DNA from: UKL13-3 sp044353855
Lineage (GTDB): Bacteria; Bacteroidota; Bacteroidia; UKL13-3
Direction: 5' to 3'
Length of the DNA: 64,000 nucleotides
Assembly: GCA_044353855.1 (NCBI GenBank)
Contig: JBILBF010000001.1
Location: forward strand, 806,001 to 870,000
Shown here in pieces: positions 8,521-15,860 of the stretch; the first letter of the stretch is position 1, and every line of letters begins with the position of its first letter. The notes under the pieces are model-generated. The model was not told the DNA's origin, did no database searches, and was given only the letters and a program-made list of their open reading frames with translations. The translations under genes and the position numbers were made by a program.

Positions 8521-8820
8521 TTAATACAAGTAGCCACTTATACCTGCTTCAATTAAATAGTATTGGTCATTATCATACAATCCAAATACCCTATTTTAAG
8601 TAATAACGGTTTAATTTTTTTACCTATTTCAACTCCATCCGTAAAGGGAATTTTCATATCCAATAAACTATATCAACATGAGGGAGAGTTAATGTATTAA
8701 GTATGCTTTGTTTATCTGCTGATTTACAAACTATTTCAATATGAGAATAGGGTTCCAATGATGTAATTAACATTTTTTAAAAATAGATTGATCAACAGCA
8801 ATGGCATCTTTTATCGTAAT
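8521..8820 (-). pseudogene. Decayed NarL/FixJ-type response-regulator receiver domain
   Basis: On the minus strand, short open segments in different frames line up one after another with a receiver domain. They are ITIKDAIAVDQSIFKK (8773-8820; compare IAIVDDHSIFR), LITSLEPYSHIEIVCKSADK then VDIVY (8655-8770), LDMKIPFTDGVEIGKKIKPLL (from about 8663 down to 8590) and LYDNDQYYLIEAGISGYLY (8521-8580). At least two frameshifts and a stop separate them. The phospho-acceptor Asp (in LDMKIP) is still readable. The LuxR-type DNA-binding domain that normally follows is missing, because the pseudouridine synthase begins directly after. I see no intact partner kinase nearby. Confidence 0.7.
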
Positions 8821-9263
8821 GGATGTTTCCTATTGTATTTTTAACACATCTAAAAGATGCAACCTTAATTAAATGCCATTATTTTAAGCACGCAATTATG
8901 ATTTGTACTAATTTTTTAGTTTTTTTGATTATAAATTAACACAAAAAAAAACAACACATTAAATTACAAAAGAGTGAAATTGAATATTTTCCTTCAATCG
9001 CTGAATTGTTTTTTTTATATCATAAAGTTCTGAAATAGATGTAAATTGATAAACCATTAAAAAAAATGGAAAATAAATAAGACTTACTCAACATATACAG
9101 TCATTATGTAATGATTGATTTTGAGAATGAATTATAAATAGAAAAATTGAAATAAATCAGGTAAAAAAAAGTCTAGAAACAAGTTGTAATTTAATTCGCT
9201 ATGGGCCAAAACTACTCTTGGTCTATTCGGTAAAACCATACGCCCCTATGCTCTCTTTTAAAG
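8821..9263. other. Non-coding AT-rich stretch
   Basis: No supported gene. It is very AT-rich with many A and T runs. A 32-codon minus-strand frame near 8950-9060 has no recognisable content. The right end (about 9185-9263) is less AT-rich and leads straight into a plus-strand terminator that has no gene before it, so a small plus-strand RNA is possible. Confidence 0.5.
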
Positions 9264-9290
9264 TGCCCCCAATTGGAGGGCATTTTTTTT
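9264..9290 (+). terminator. Intrinsic terminator with no upstream gene
   Basis: A hairpin with stem TGCCC/GGGCA (extended by C-G after one mismatch) is followed by eight T. There is no plus-strand gene upstream for more than 2 kb, so it may end a small RNA or be left from lost sequence. Confidence 0.6.
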
Positions 9291-9292
9291 AC

Positions 9293-9334
9293 AAAAAAGC
9301 AGCATACAATATGATGATGGTATGCCGCTTTTTT
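9293..9334 (-). terminator. Terminator of the T9SS cargo gene at 9346
   Basis: An inverted repeat, AAAAAAGC-GCATAC against GTATGC-GCTTTTTT, has one mismatch and an 11-base loop. It lies 12 bases after the stop codon on the minus strand and has T-runs on both sides, so it could work both ways. Confidence 0.7.
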
Positions 9335-9345
9335 GAAATTTCAAG

Positions 9346-10602
9346 TTATTGAATAATCAGTTTCCCTTTTGCTAACGATTGATTTTCGTTAAGTATTTGG
9401 TAGATATATATACCTTTTTGCAAATCTCCTTTTTCAATTGTTGTATGAGGTGTTTCTAAAAGGGTAGTATATACTTCATGACCTAGTATGTCGTATAGTT
9501 TAAATTGTGTTCCTAGAGTATTTTGCTCTATATTAATAGTTGAAGAGCTATTTAACGGATTAGGATAAATGGTAACACCAAGTTGGTTATCTGCTGTTTG
9601 GTTTTGGATGTTCGTGTATGAAATAAAATTACTGAATACCATTTTTTGAGAATTAGTATAAGCACTATCAATATTGTATCTGTTTCGAATTATTGTTTGT
9701 GTTAATTGGTCGGTTCCATTATAGGTATGTAGGTATTCTGATTGATTATCTAAAACCCATTCAGTTACATCCCAAGATTCACTTTTGTTATTTATTTCAT
9801 TGTCGTGTAAATCATAAGTAACTGTTATTTTTAAAGCATCTACATAAGATGTTCCATTCCATTCTTGACCTGTTAGACTGCTTAATAGACCATCATCTAA
9901 ATTACCATTGTATTTATACCAAACCACATTTATATATTTTTCGCTATTCATAAATGTTGATGTAATGGTATCCCATTCCATACTGGTTAATTCGCTTGGT
10001 TCGCCCTGTGCATTGTAGGTATAAATGCTTTTTGATTCATTTCTGTAATCGTTTAAATGGTTGATCCAATCTTGGTAAATTTCTTCTGTTACCCTATTGT
10101 TCACATCATAAGTTAAAATGGTTTTAGTAGCATATTGTCTGGTCCAAACATCCATAAATTTTGAAAAATTATCACTTTGGGTTTCGTTGCCTTGTACATC
10201 ATACACAGTATAAGATTTACTTGTTGTATCCCATATTTGAGTATTGGAGTTCCAATTCAAACCATAACTTTCTATTTGCTGGTTATTGGCATTGTATACA
10301 TAGTTTTGCTTGTACAGCGAAGAATCAGCACCTTCATTATAATAATAAACCCTTAACTCTGAAAGGACTTCGCCACCTGCGTTGTAAGTGGTTTTCAGTT
10401 GGTCACTTTCCATCCAATTTTCATTTCCCGAATCCCAATTATAATTAATTGTTTGTTGGGGTAAAAATTGGGTAGCCGCTTTTGCAAAATGGTTTCCTGC
10501 AAGACGGTGGTTTTCTCTAAAATTAGTTTGTTTAATTTGTTGTGCAAAAAGTTGAGTTGTGATCAACAACAAAATTGATAAAAGTAGTGGGTTCGTTTTC
10601 AT
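9346..10602 (-). CDS. Secreted repeat protein with T9SS type A sorting domain
   Basis: This 418-residue protein has a signal peptide ending at LFAQQ (about residue 21). The body (about 45-320) holds degenerate repeats with a tyrosine/tryptophan rhythm, such as YVYNANNQQIESYGLNWN, YNAQGEPSELTSMEWD and TYDLHDNEINNKSESWD. Each is a beta-hairpin-like unit followed by W-[ND], reminiscent of YD-type or MORN-like repeats but not clearly either. The last ~75 residues (from VTIYPNPLNSSSTINIEQ to AKGKLIIQ) are a type A T9SS sorting domain, so it should be a surface or released protein. The ligand is unknown. It has its own promoter and terminator, so it is a single-gene unit. Confidence 0.88.
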   Translation of the reverse strand: MKTNPLLLSILLLITTQLFAQQIKQTNFRENHRLAGNHFAKAATQFLPQQTINYNWDSGNENWMESDQLKTTYNAGGEVLSELRVYYYNEGADSSLYKQNYVYNANNQQIESYGLNWNSNTQIWDTTSKSYTVYDVQGNETQSDNFSKFMDVWTRQYATKTILTYDVNNRVTEEIYQDWINHLNDYRNESKSIYTYNAQGEPSELTSMEWDTITSTFMNSEKYINVVWYKYNGNLDDGLLSSLTGQEWNGTSYVDALKITVTYDLHDNEINNKSESWDVTEWVLDNQSEYLHTYNGTDQLTQTIIRNRYNIDSAYTNSQKMVFSNFISYTNIQNQTADNQLGVTIYPNPLNSSSTINIEQNTLGTQFKLYDILGHEVYTTLLETPHTTIEKGDLQKGIYIYQILNENQSLAKGKLIIQ

Positions 10603-10628
10603 AATAATAATTGTTAATATTAGTAAAA

Positions 10629-10664
10629 CAAATATAGAAATTATGCTTAGATATTTTTTTCAAA
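10629..10664 (-). promoter_or_regulatory. Promoter of the T9SS cargo gene
   Basis: A -7 element TATATTTG lies at 10629-10636, and a TTTG (-33) at 10661-10664 with a 24-base spacer, slightly longer than usual. The -7 element ends 26 bases before the ATG. Confidence 0.5.
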
Positions 10665-10771
10665 GTTTTATGTTGGGTTAAACTACAACACTTCTAAATA
10701 CCATTATAATGTTATATATCCGAAAAAAAACAAACAAACCAATAATAAAGCAAAAAAATTAACTTGAGCAT

Positions 10772-10798
10772 AAAAAAAGCCTCTATTTATGAGGCTTT
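10772..10798 (-). terminator. Terminator of mnmE
   Basis: On the minus strand the hairpin AAAGCCTC/GAGGCTTT with a 7-base loop is followed by a run of seven T. It lies about 43 bases after the mnmE stop codon. Confidence 0.8.
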
Positions 10799-10841
10799 GT
10801 ATAGGTTTAATATAATTTTGGTGGGGGGTGTTTTGTAGTGG

Positions 10842-12263
10842 TTACTTTCCAATACAAAACTTAGAAAATATATTACCAAGTAAATCTTCAGTTGTGATCT
10901 CACCTGTGATCTCACCTAAATGAAAGATGGCTTTGCGAATATCTAGTGAGAGTAATTCACCGCTTCTATTTACATCAATTGCATTAAGTACTTGCTCCAA
11001 AGAATTATATGCTTGTTGCAAAGCTTCATAGTGGCGAATATTACTCACCACTATATCATTGCTGTTTTTATGGGTATGAATAAAATCTTGTAAACGTAAA
11101 ATCAGTTCGTCCATTCCTTTTTTATGGAGCGATGAAATATAGGTTATTTGATGATTTTTTGACTGGTTGGTTAAAGATTTAGTATTGTAATCAAAAGTCA
11201 CACCGAGCGAAGCCGAAGGGGGGCTTTTAAGTAAATCCACTTTGTTGCCAATTGGAATAATTACGTGATTTCCTTCTGGAATTTGAGCAAGTTCATTTTC
11301 CAATTCTAGTTGGGTAGTTGTGCTAGCATCAAATAGATACAATACCAACGATGCTTTAGCAATAGCTTCAAATGTGCGTTCAATTCCTATGCTTTCTACA
11401 GTATCATTGCTTTGCCTAATACCTGCTGTATCTATCAGTCGAAAAGCTACTCCATCTATTACAAAACTTTCTTCAATCGTATCGCGTGTAGTGCCTGCAA
11501 TGCTGCTCACAATAGCTCTTTCTTCATTGAGCAATGCATTGAGTAATGTCGATTTTCCTGCATTGGGTCTGCCGGCAATTACTGTGGGAACACCATTTTT
11601 TATTACGTTTCCATATTGAAACGATTGAATGAGTGAATATATTAAGGTGTGAATGTTGGTAACCAAACTAAACAATTCGCTTTTGCTTGCAAACTCCACA
11701 TCTTCTTCGGCAAAATCCAATTCTAATTCAATTAAAGAAGCAAAATTGATAAGTTGTTCGCGTAAAAATTGTATTTGTTGAGAGTAGCCACCACGCATTT
11801 GTTGCATAGCTGTTTGGTGTGAGGCTGAACTATCAGCCGCAATTAAATCAGCAACAGCTTCGGCTTGCGAGAGGTCTAATTTTTTGTGTAAAAAAGCACG
11901 TAAAGTGAATTCTCCAGGTTTGGCCAATCGAGCCCCTTTTTGCACTAGCAATTCCAATACTTTTTTTAAAATATAAGGCGAACCATGGCAGCTTATTTCA
12001 ATGGTATCTTCACCTGTGTATGAAGTTGGATTTTTAAATACCGAAGCAAGCACTTCATCCAATACAATATCACCAGTAACTATTTTGCCAAAATGCAAGG
12101 TATGGCTTTCCACTTGTTCAAGATTTTTACCCTTAAAAATGCTGTTAACAATTGCAAGTGTTTGATTTCCGCTAATGCGTATTACACCAATAGCACCAAT
12201 GCCTCCAGCGGTAGCTAGTGCACATATGGTATCATCAAGGTCGGTTTTAATATAATGGTTCAT
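10842..12263 (-). CDS. mnmE: tRNA uridine-5-carboxymethylaminomethyl modification GTPase
   Basis: MnmE works with MnmG to modify U34 of several tRNAs. Seen here are the N-terminal tetrahydrofolate-binding domain (TICALATAGGIGAIGVIRISG), the helical part, and the inserted G domain with P-loop GRPNAGKST (231-239), AGTTRDT (256-262) and DTAGI (278-282). NKVD is at 340-343, and the catalytic C-terminus is FCIGK. At 473 residues it is slightly long. Part of the excess is a stretch after NKVDLLK (about 347-356, SPPSASLGVT) that has no counterpart in usual MnmE. It is encoded by a GC-rich repeat-like sequence (see the repeat entry). The reading frame stays open, so the protein is probably still functional. 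Confidence 0.95.
   Translation of the reverse strand: MNHYIKTDLDDTICALATAGGIGAIGVIRISGNQTLAIVNSIFKGKNLEQVESHTLHFGKIVTGDIVLDEVLASVFKNPTSYTGEDTIEISCHGSPYILKKVLELLVQKGARLAKPGEFTLRAFLHKKLDLSQAEAVADLIAADSSASHQTAMQQMRGGYSQQIQFLREQLINFASLIELELDFAEEDVEFASKSELFSLVTNIHTLIYSLIQSFQYGNVIKNGVPTVIAGRPNAGKSTLLNALLNEERAIVSSIAGTTRDTIEESFVIDGVAFRLIDTAGIRQSNDTVESIGIERTFEAIAKASLVLYLFDASTTTQLELENELAQIPEGNHVIIPIGNKVDLLKSPPSASLGVTFDYNTKSLTNQSKNHQITYISSLHKKGMDELILRLQDFIHTHKNSNDIVVSNIRHYEALQQAYNSLEQVLNAIDVNRSGELLSLDIRKAIFHLGEITGEITTEDLLGNIFSKFCIGK
11197..11223. repeat. Dispersed-repeat-like sequence inserted in frame in mnmE
   Basis: The plus strand reads GTCACACCGAGCGAAGCC followed by GAAGGGGGG. It resembles the short GTCACCCTGAGCGAAGTCGAAGG-type repeats scattered through many Bacteroidota genomes (from memory). 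It is much richer in GC than its surroundings. On the coding strand it gives residues ~347-356, placed in a surface loop between the NKxD motif and the next strand of the G domain. Confidence 0.5.
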
Positions 12264-12302
12264 TTAATTTAACAGTACTGAAACGCAACGTGAAAAGGGA
12301 TA

Positions 12303-13046
12303 TTAATTCTTTTGCAATGACGAAGGTTGTAATTTAATTATTTTTAAAAAATGGAACAACCGCATTACTGGATATACAGGGTCAATTTCCCACCACTTGG
12401 CAGCAAAGTTAGGTCTTGCACCATTGCGGTGATGATTGTTTTGAAACAATTCACCTAACATCAAAAAATCAAAAACCAACGTGTTTTTAGAATGGTCATG
12501 TTCATCAAAATTTCGATAACCATATTTATGCCCGGCCCAATTCACAATTGCACCATGCACAGGGCCCATTAAAAAATGGATAGGCAATAATAAATACATC
12601 CACCAATGTGTAGCAAATGCGATGTAAAAGGCAATATACCCCAATCCAAAAGCAATTCGTGTTGTCCAAGCATCTGCAATGCGGTCAATTTTTGCATACT
12701 CAGGGAAATTTCGATCAAAGCGTTCTTCTACTTCCATTGTGTCATTCAATACACCATTGTATACGTTGCGAGTATACATCATCATGGTAAAAACTTCTTT
12801 AAAAAAAATAGGAGAGTGAGGGTCTTTTTCGGTATCACTATATGCATGATGCATCCGATGCAAAATTGCATAAGCTCGAGCATTTAAGTAAGATGAACCT
12901 TGGGTAACCCATGAAAAAATATACCAAAATTTTTCCCAACCCTTACTCATGGTATACATTTTATGAGCCGAATACCGATGTAAAAAAAATGTTTGTCCGA
13001 AAAGAGATAAATACCAATGAAGAACAAAAAAAATAATTATGGCCAT
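12303..13046 (-). CDS. Acyl-CoA/fatty-acid desaturase (membrane di-iron)
   Basis: This 247-residue membrane protein has the three histidine boxes of the stearoyl-CoA-desaturase class: HRYSAH (about 23-28), HRMHHAYSD (about 63-71) and NNHHRNGA (about 204-211). At least three hydrophobic segments surround them. It would introduce a double bond into saturated acyl chains and so tune membrane fluidity. The N-terminus is short and starts almost at the first box, but no upstream in-frame start with coding character is visible. It lies 39 bases upstream of mnmE and could be co-transcribed with it. Confidence 0.9.
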   Translation of the reverse strand: MAIIIFFVLHWYLSLFGQTFFLHRYSAHKMYTMSKGWEKFWYIFSWVTQGSSYLNARAYAILHRMHHAYSDTEKDPHSPIFFKEVFTMMMYTRNVYNGVLNDTMEVEERFDRNFPEYAKIDRIADAWTTRIAFGLGYIAFYIAFATHWWMYLLLPIHFLMGPVHGAIVNWAGHKYGYRNFDEHDHSKNTLVFDFLMLGELFQNNHHRNGARPNFAAKWWEIDPVYPVMRLFHFLKIIKLQPSSLQKN

Positions 13047-13227
13047 TAAGTTTATAAATAGTTTAGGTACGAAGATAGGTTACAAACAGCAATCTAGGTT
13101 ATGACGTTTGTCAAATTTGAAATGAGGGTACTATGCGGTTTTCGCAAATATTTAGTCCAATGTATTTTGAGGAGTCATAATACCATTTATGCCATACGTA
13201 TTGGCCTTATTATCAATCAAAATGATA

Positions 13228-13521
13228 TTACCTATTATTTCTTCTCGAAATGGCTTTTTCAATTTCCCTATCAATTATAGCTTGTGCAAGAAGCGGAGCT
13301 ATAAGTTTAGGATTGTTTTGTTCAAATGCTGCTTTGGTGTCTTTTTCTCTTACATCAATTCGGTATAATAATCCCATCAACTTTTCCATCTCGTAATGCA
13401 ATAGGTATACTAATTTTTCGGTTAAAATTAGTTTGAGCTCTTCAAAGGAAATAGATTCTTGAAGCTCAATATATTTTTGCATCGATTGGTTTACCGAAGG
13501 CAATAATGTTTCATCTACCAT
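13228..13521 (-). CDS. Conserved hypothetical protein, helical
   Basis: This 97-residue, mainly helical protein contains SFEELKLILTEKLVYLL and LMGLLYRIDVREKDTKAAF and ends with a basic tail (EIEKAISRRNNR). I cannot assign a function. Its start overlaps the end of the M48 peptidase gene by seven bases, so the pair is translationally coupled and probably works in the same setting. No signal peptide or membrane segment is seen. Confidence 0.75.
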   Translation of the reverse strand: MVDETLLPSVNQSMQKYIELQESISFEELKLILTEKLVYLLHYEMEKLMGLLYRIDVREKDTKAAFEQNNPKLIAPLLAQAIIDREIEKAISRRNNR

Positions 13522-14591
13522 GTGCCATTGAGTTGGTTGAAATAAAACAATAAACTGTCATTTGTTAAAGGAGTATATGTATGTTCGTTTGTAAATTGTG
13601 TAACAAAATCAATACGGTTATCTAAATCAGGATGGGTACTTATCCATTCATTAACATCAATACTATTTTGTTTTTTGAGTTCTAAAAATAAGGCAATCAT
13701 CCCATCTGTACTGAGGTTGTTTTTTTGTAAAATGAGTAATCCGTTTTCATCAGCTTCGTGCTCTAGTTCTCTGCTGTAACTGAGGTTGCGTAATTGATTG
13801 GCATTTTCAACCACAACAGATGCAATTCCACTTATGTCGCTAAATAAAACAGAAATAAATAAGTATCCAGCAATGCTTCTAAATACATTTCGGGTAGCAT
13901 GTTTTAATTCAACATGCGAAAATTCATGTGATAATAATGCAGCTAATTCTTCAGGAGATTGCATATTTTTTAAAATAGCATCATACACCACAATGCCTCC
14001 ACCGGGCAATGCAAATGCATTCACCACACTGTCTTTTACTACTGTAATTTTTATTGGGTAATTACTTTCAATTGTTAAGTTCTTAAAAAAATGATTGATG
14101 GATTCTGTTTTCGCTGAATCAATGTTCGATTCCGCTATAATTTTGTTGTATATATCTTCACCCATTGAAATTTCATATTCTACGGGAAAATGATTGGCAA
14201 TACTATCTGCTAACAGAGGCAATACAATAAAATAGCCCAAAACAACGGTTAGTAAAAATCCTGTAATTAGCATTCCTAAAACTCCAACTGTGCTAAAGTG
14301 CATCCATCGTTTTGTAAAGGCTACTTTAAAATGAGTTTTATAGGTTGTTATAAAATCGCTATCTGTAATTTCCAATTGTTGGTATGGGAATATTTCACCA
14401 TAACGCAGCACAACAATGCTCGATGAAAAATCTATTTCTTTTACAAATTCTTTTGCCCATTTTACTATTTGGTATTCGCCTTTTTCGGTTATATAAGTTA
14501 TATCAATACTGTTTTCATAAATACTCACATCCGCCACAAAAGGTTTAGATAATTGTCCATTGTAATAGCGTGCTTTATAAGTTAAATGCAT
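13515..14591 (-). CDS. M48-family membrane-linked zinc metallopeptidase
   Basis: This 358-residue protein starts with a ~95-residue beta-rich domain. A membrane segment follows (about 101-127), then an M48 peptidase domain. The zinc site is HEFSH (His222, Glu223, His226), with the third ligand in RELEHEAD (Glu277). NAFALPGGGIVVYD, the substrate-groove strand, is present. M48 proteins of this kind act in the periplasm or at the membrane in protein quality control. The small helical protein downstream overlaps by seven bases. Whether the peptidase domain faces the periplasm is inferred from the single strong membrane segment. Confidence 0.9.
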   Translation of the reverse strand: MHLTYKARYYNGQLSKPFVADVSIYENSIDITYITEKGEYQIVKWAKEFVKEIDFSSSIVVLRYGEIFPYQQLEITDSDFITTYKTHFKVAFTKRWMHFSTVGVLGMLITGFLLTVVLGYFIVLPLLADSIANHFPVEYEISMGEDIYNKIIAESNIDSAKTESINHFFKNLTIESNYPIKITVVKDSVVNAFALPGGGIVVYDAILKNMQSPEELAALLSHEFSHVELKHATRNVFRSIAGYLFISVLFSDISGIASVVVENANQLRNLSYSRELEHEADENGLLILQKNNLSTDGMIALFLELKKQNSIDVNEWISTHPDLDNRIDFVTQFTNEHTYTPLTNDSLLFYFNQLNGTW

Positions 14592-14676
14592 GTTTAGTTT
14601 GATTTCGATTTTGTTTAGTCAATAATTTTTTTAGAAAATATATTTATTTTTTACATTGATGGTGATTTGTTTAACA

Positions 14677-15651
14677 TTAAACTAATCCCAAATCAAGCCA
14701 ATCCAAAACATCCTCGCCTGTTGCATCCAAAAATTCATCTTCAGTTTGTTCAATAACATTAAAATCTACTTGTGAGGGAAGTTCAATATTGTTTATCATA
14801 AACATTGTAGTGCGCACAATTACCCATGGTATAGCTATTCCAAAAGTAAACACTAAGAGAAAAAAATTGGTAATAGTTAATGCAAAAAATGACCGTCCTT
14901 TAATATTTCCTTTTAAGTGAAATCGTTTCCCGTTTTGTTCGATATAAGTATAGTTGGCGAAATAATTTAAATACTCTTTTTTATACCAAAAATAATATAT
15001 CCCTAAAGTAACAATAGTGAAAAAATACCCTTTGAGGTTAATGATAAACAATTCTGTTCCGCTACCATCATATCCAAATGTTAAATTTCCAAACCTGCAA
15101 TTTCCAAGTACATATTTTCGCATTTTATCCATAAACCACGAGTAATAAATCCCACCTGTAATGATTGTTAAAAATAAACCAATATAAAACTCAAAGGCAA
15201 GTTGTGTTCGTTCACCTCGGTATCCCAAATGTATGCTGCTCCATGAAGTGCGAGATAAACGGTATCTGAAAGCTCCATGTATGGCAAATGGAATTACGAT
15301 TAAAAAAAATGCAAACAAAAACAATATAGCCATTAAAATAAGTGTAGCATTTTGAGAAACACTTGCATAAACATAAAATCCGTAAACGAAAATGATTAAA
15401 GCGAAAAACTTCAGGAATCCTTTAAATAATTCTTTGCCTGTTCCATGAAAAATAAAAGGTGTTTGGTTGAGTTGTGTGTTACCATACATAAACCGTAATT
15501 TATTTACCCTAGCCCAAGGGTAATACAAACCAAGCGTAAACAAAGTTAATACCCAATTGAGGAGCATGATAACCATTAGGCCACTTCCTTTTCCAGTAAA
15601 ACCAATTGTATTTTGATTTTTTTCGAATGATTCGTTTGTTATTAATTCCAT
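14677..15651 (-). CDS. DUF898 (YjgN-like) membrane protein
   Basis: This is a polytopic membrane protein of about 324 residues. The repeated motif (L-T-L-F-T-L-G-L-Y-Y-P-W-A-R, then IITGGIYYSWF and IVTLGIYYFWYKKEYLNYF) is the signature of DUF898/YjgN, built of repeated membrane units. The function is unknown. I choose the inner ATG at 15649-15651 (MELITNESF), because a TACATTCG sequence like a -7 element lies 13 bases upstream. An upstream ATG at 15714 would add 21 residues. It lies 85 bases upstream of the M48 gene on the same strand. Confidence 0.82.
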   Translation of the reverse strand: MELITNESFEKNQNTIGFTGKGSGLMVIMLLNWVLTLFTLGLYYPWARVNKLRFMYGNTQLNQTPFIFHGTGKELFKGFLKFFALIIFVYGFYVYASVSQNATLILMAILFLFAFFLIVIPFAIHGAFRYRLSRTSWSSIHLGYRGERTQLAFEFYIGLFLTIITGGIYYSWFMDKMRKYVLGNCRFGNLTFGYDGSGTELFIINLKGYFFTIVTLGIYYFWYKKEYLNYFANYTYIEQNGKRFHLKGNIKGRSFFALTITNFFLLVFTFGIAIPWVIVRTTMFMINNIELPSQVDFNVIEQTEDEFLDATGEDVLDWLDLGLV

Positions 15652-15860
15652 AGCTTTATTTAATCGAATGTATCTAGTTTTAGTGATAAAAACAGCGTTG
15701 TGTATATTGGACATTTAGTTGAATTCAAAAAACTGCTTGTTGGTATTCCTTCTCAATAATAAAATGACTATTATTGCAACGCTTTACCAAAGAACAAATC
15801 GAGCATTTTCCATTTTTGCTATTGTGCTCCCAAAGTTGAAATTTAATATTTATTGCAGAT

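Noticed and set aside
8950..9060. Short minus-strand frame of about 32 codons (MVYQFTSISELYDIKKT)
   Set aside because: No homology I can recognise and no coding signal beyond chance in very AT-rich DNA.
13047..13227. Possible C-terminal extension or extra small gene after the desaturase (IDNKANTYGINGIMTPQNTLD in another frame)
   Set aside because: No start and no family match; it follows the stop of the 97-residue gene only in a different frame.
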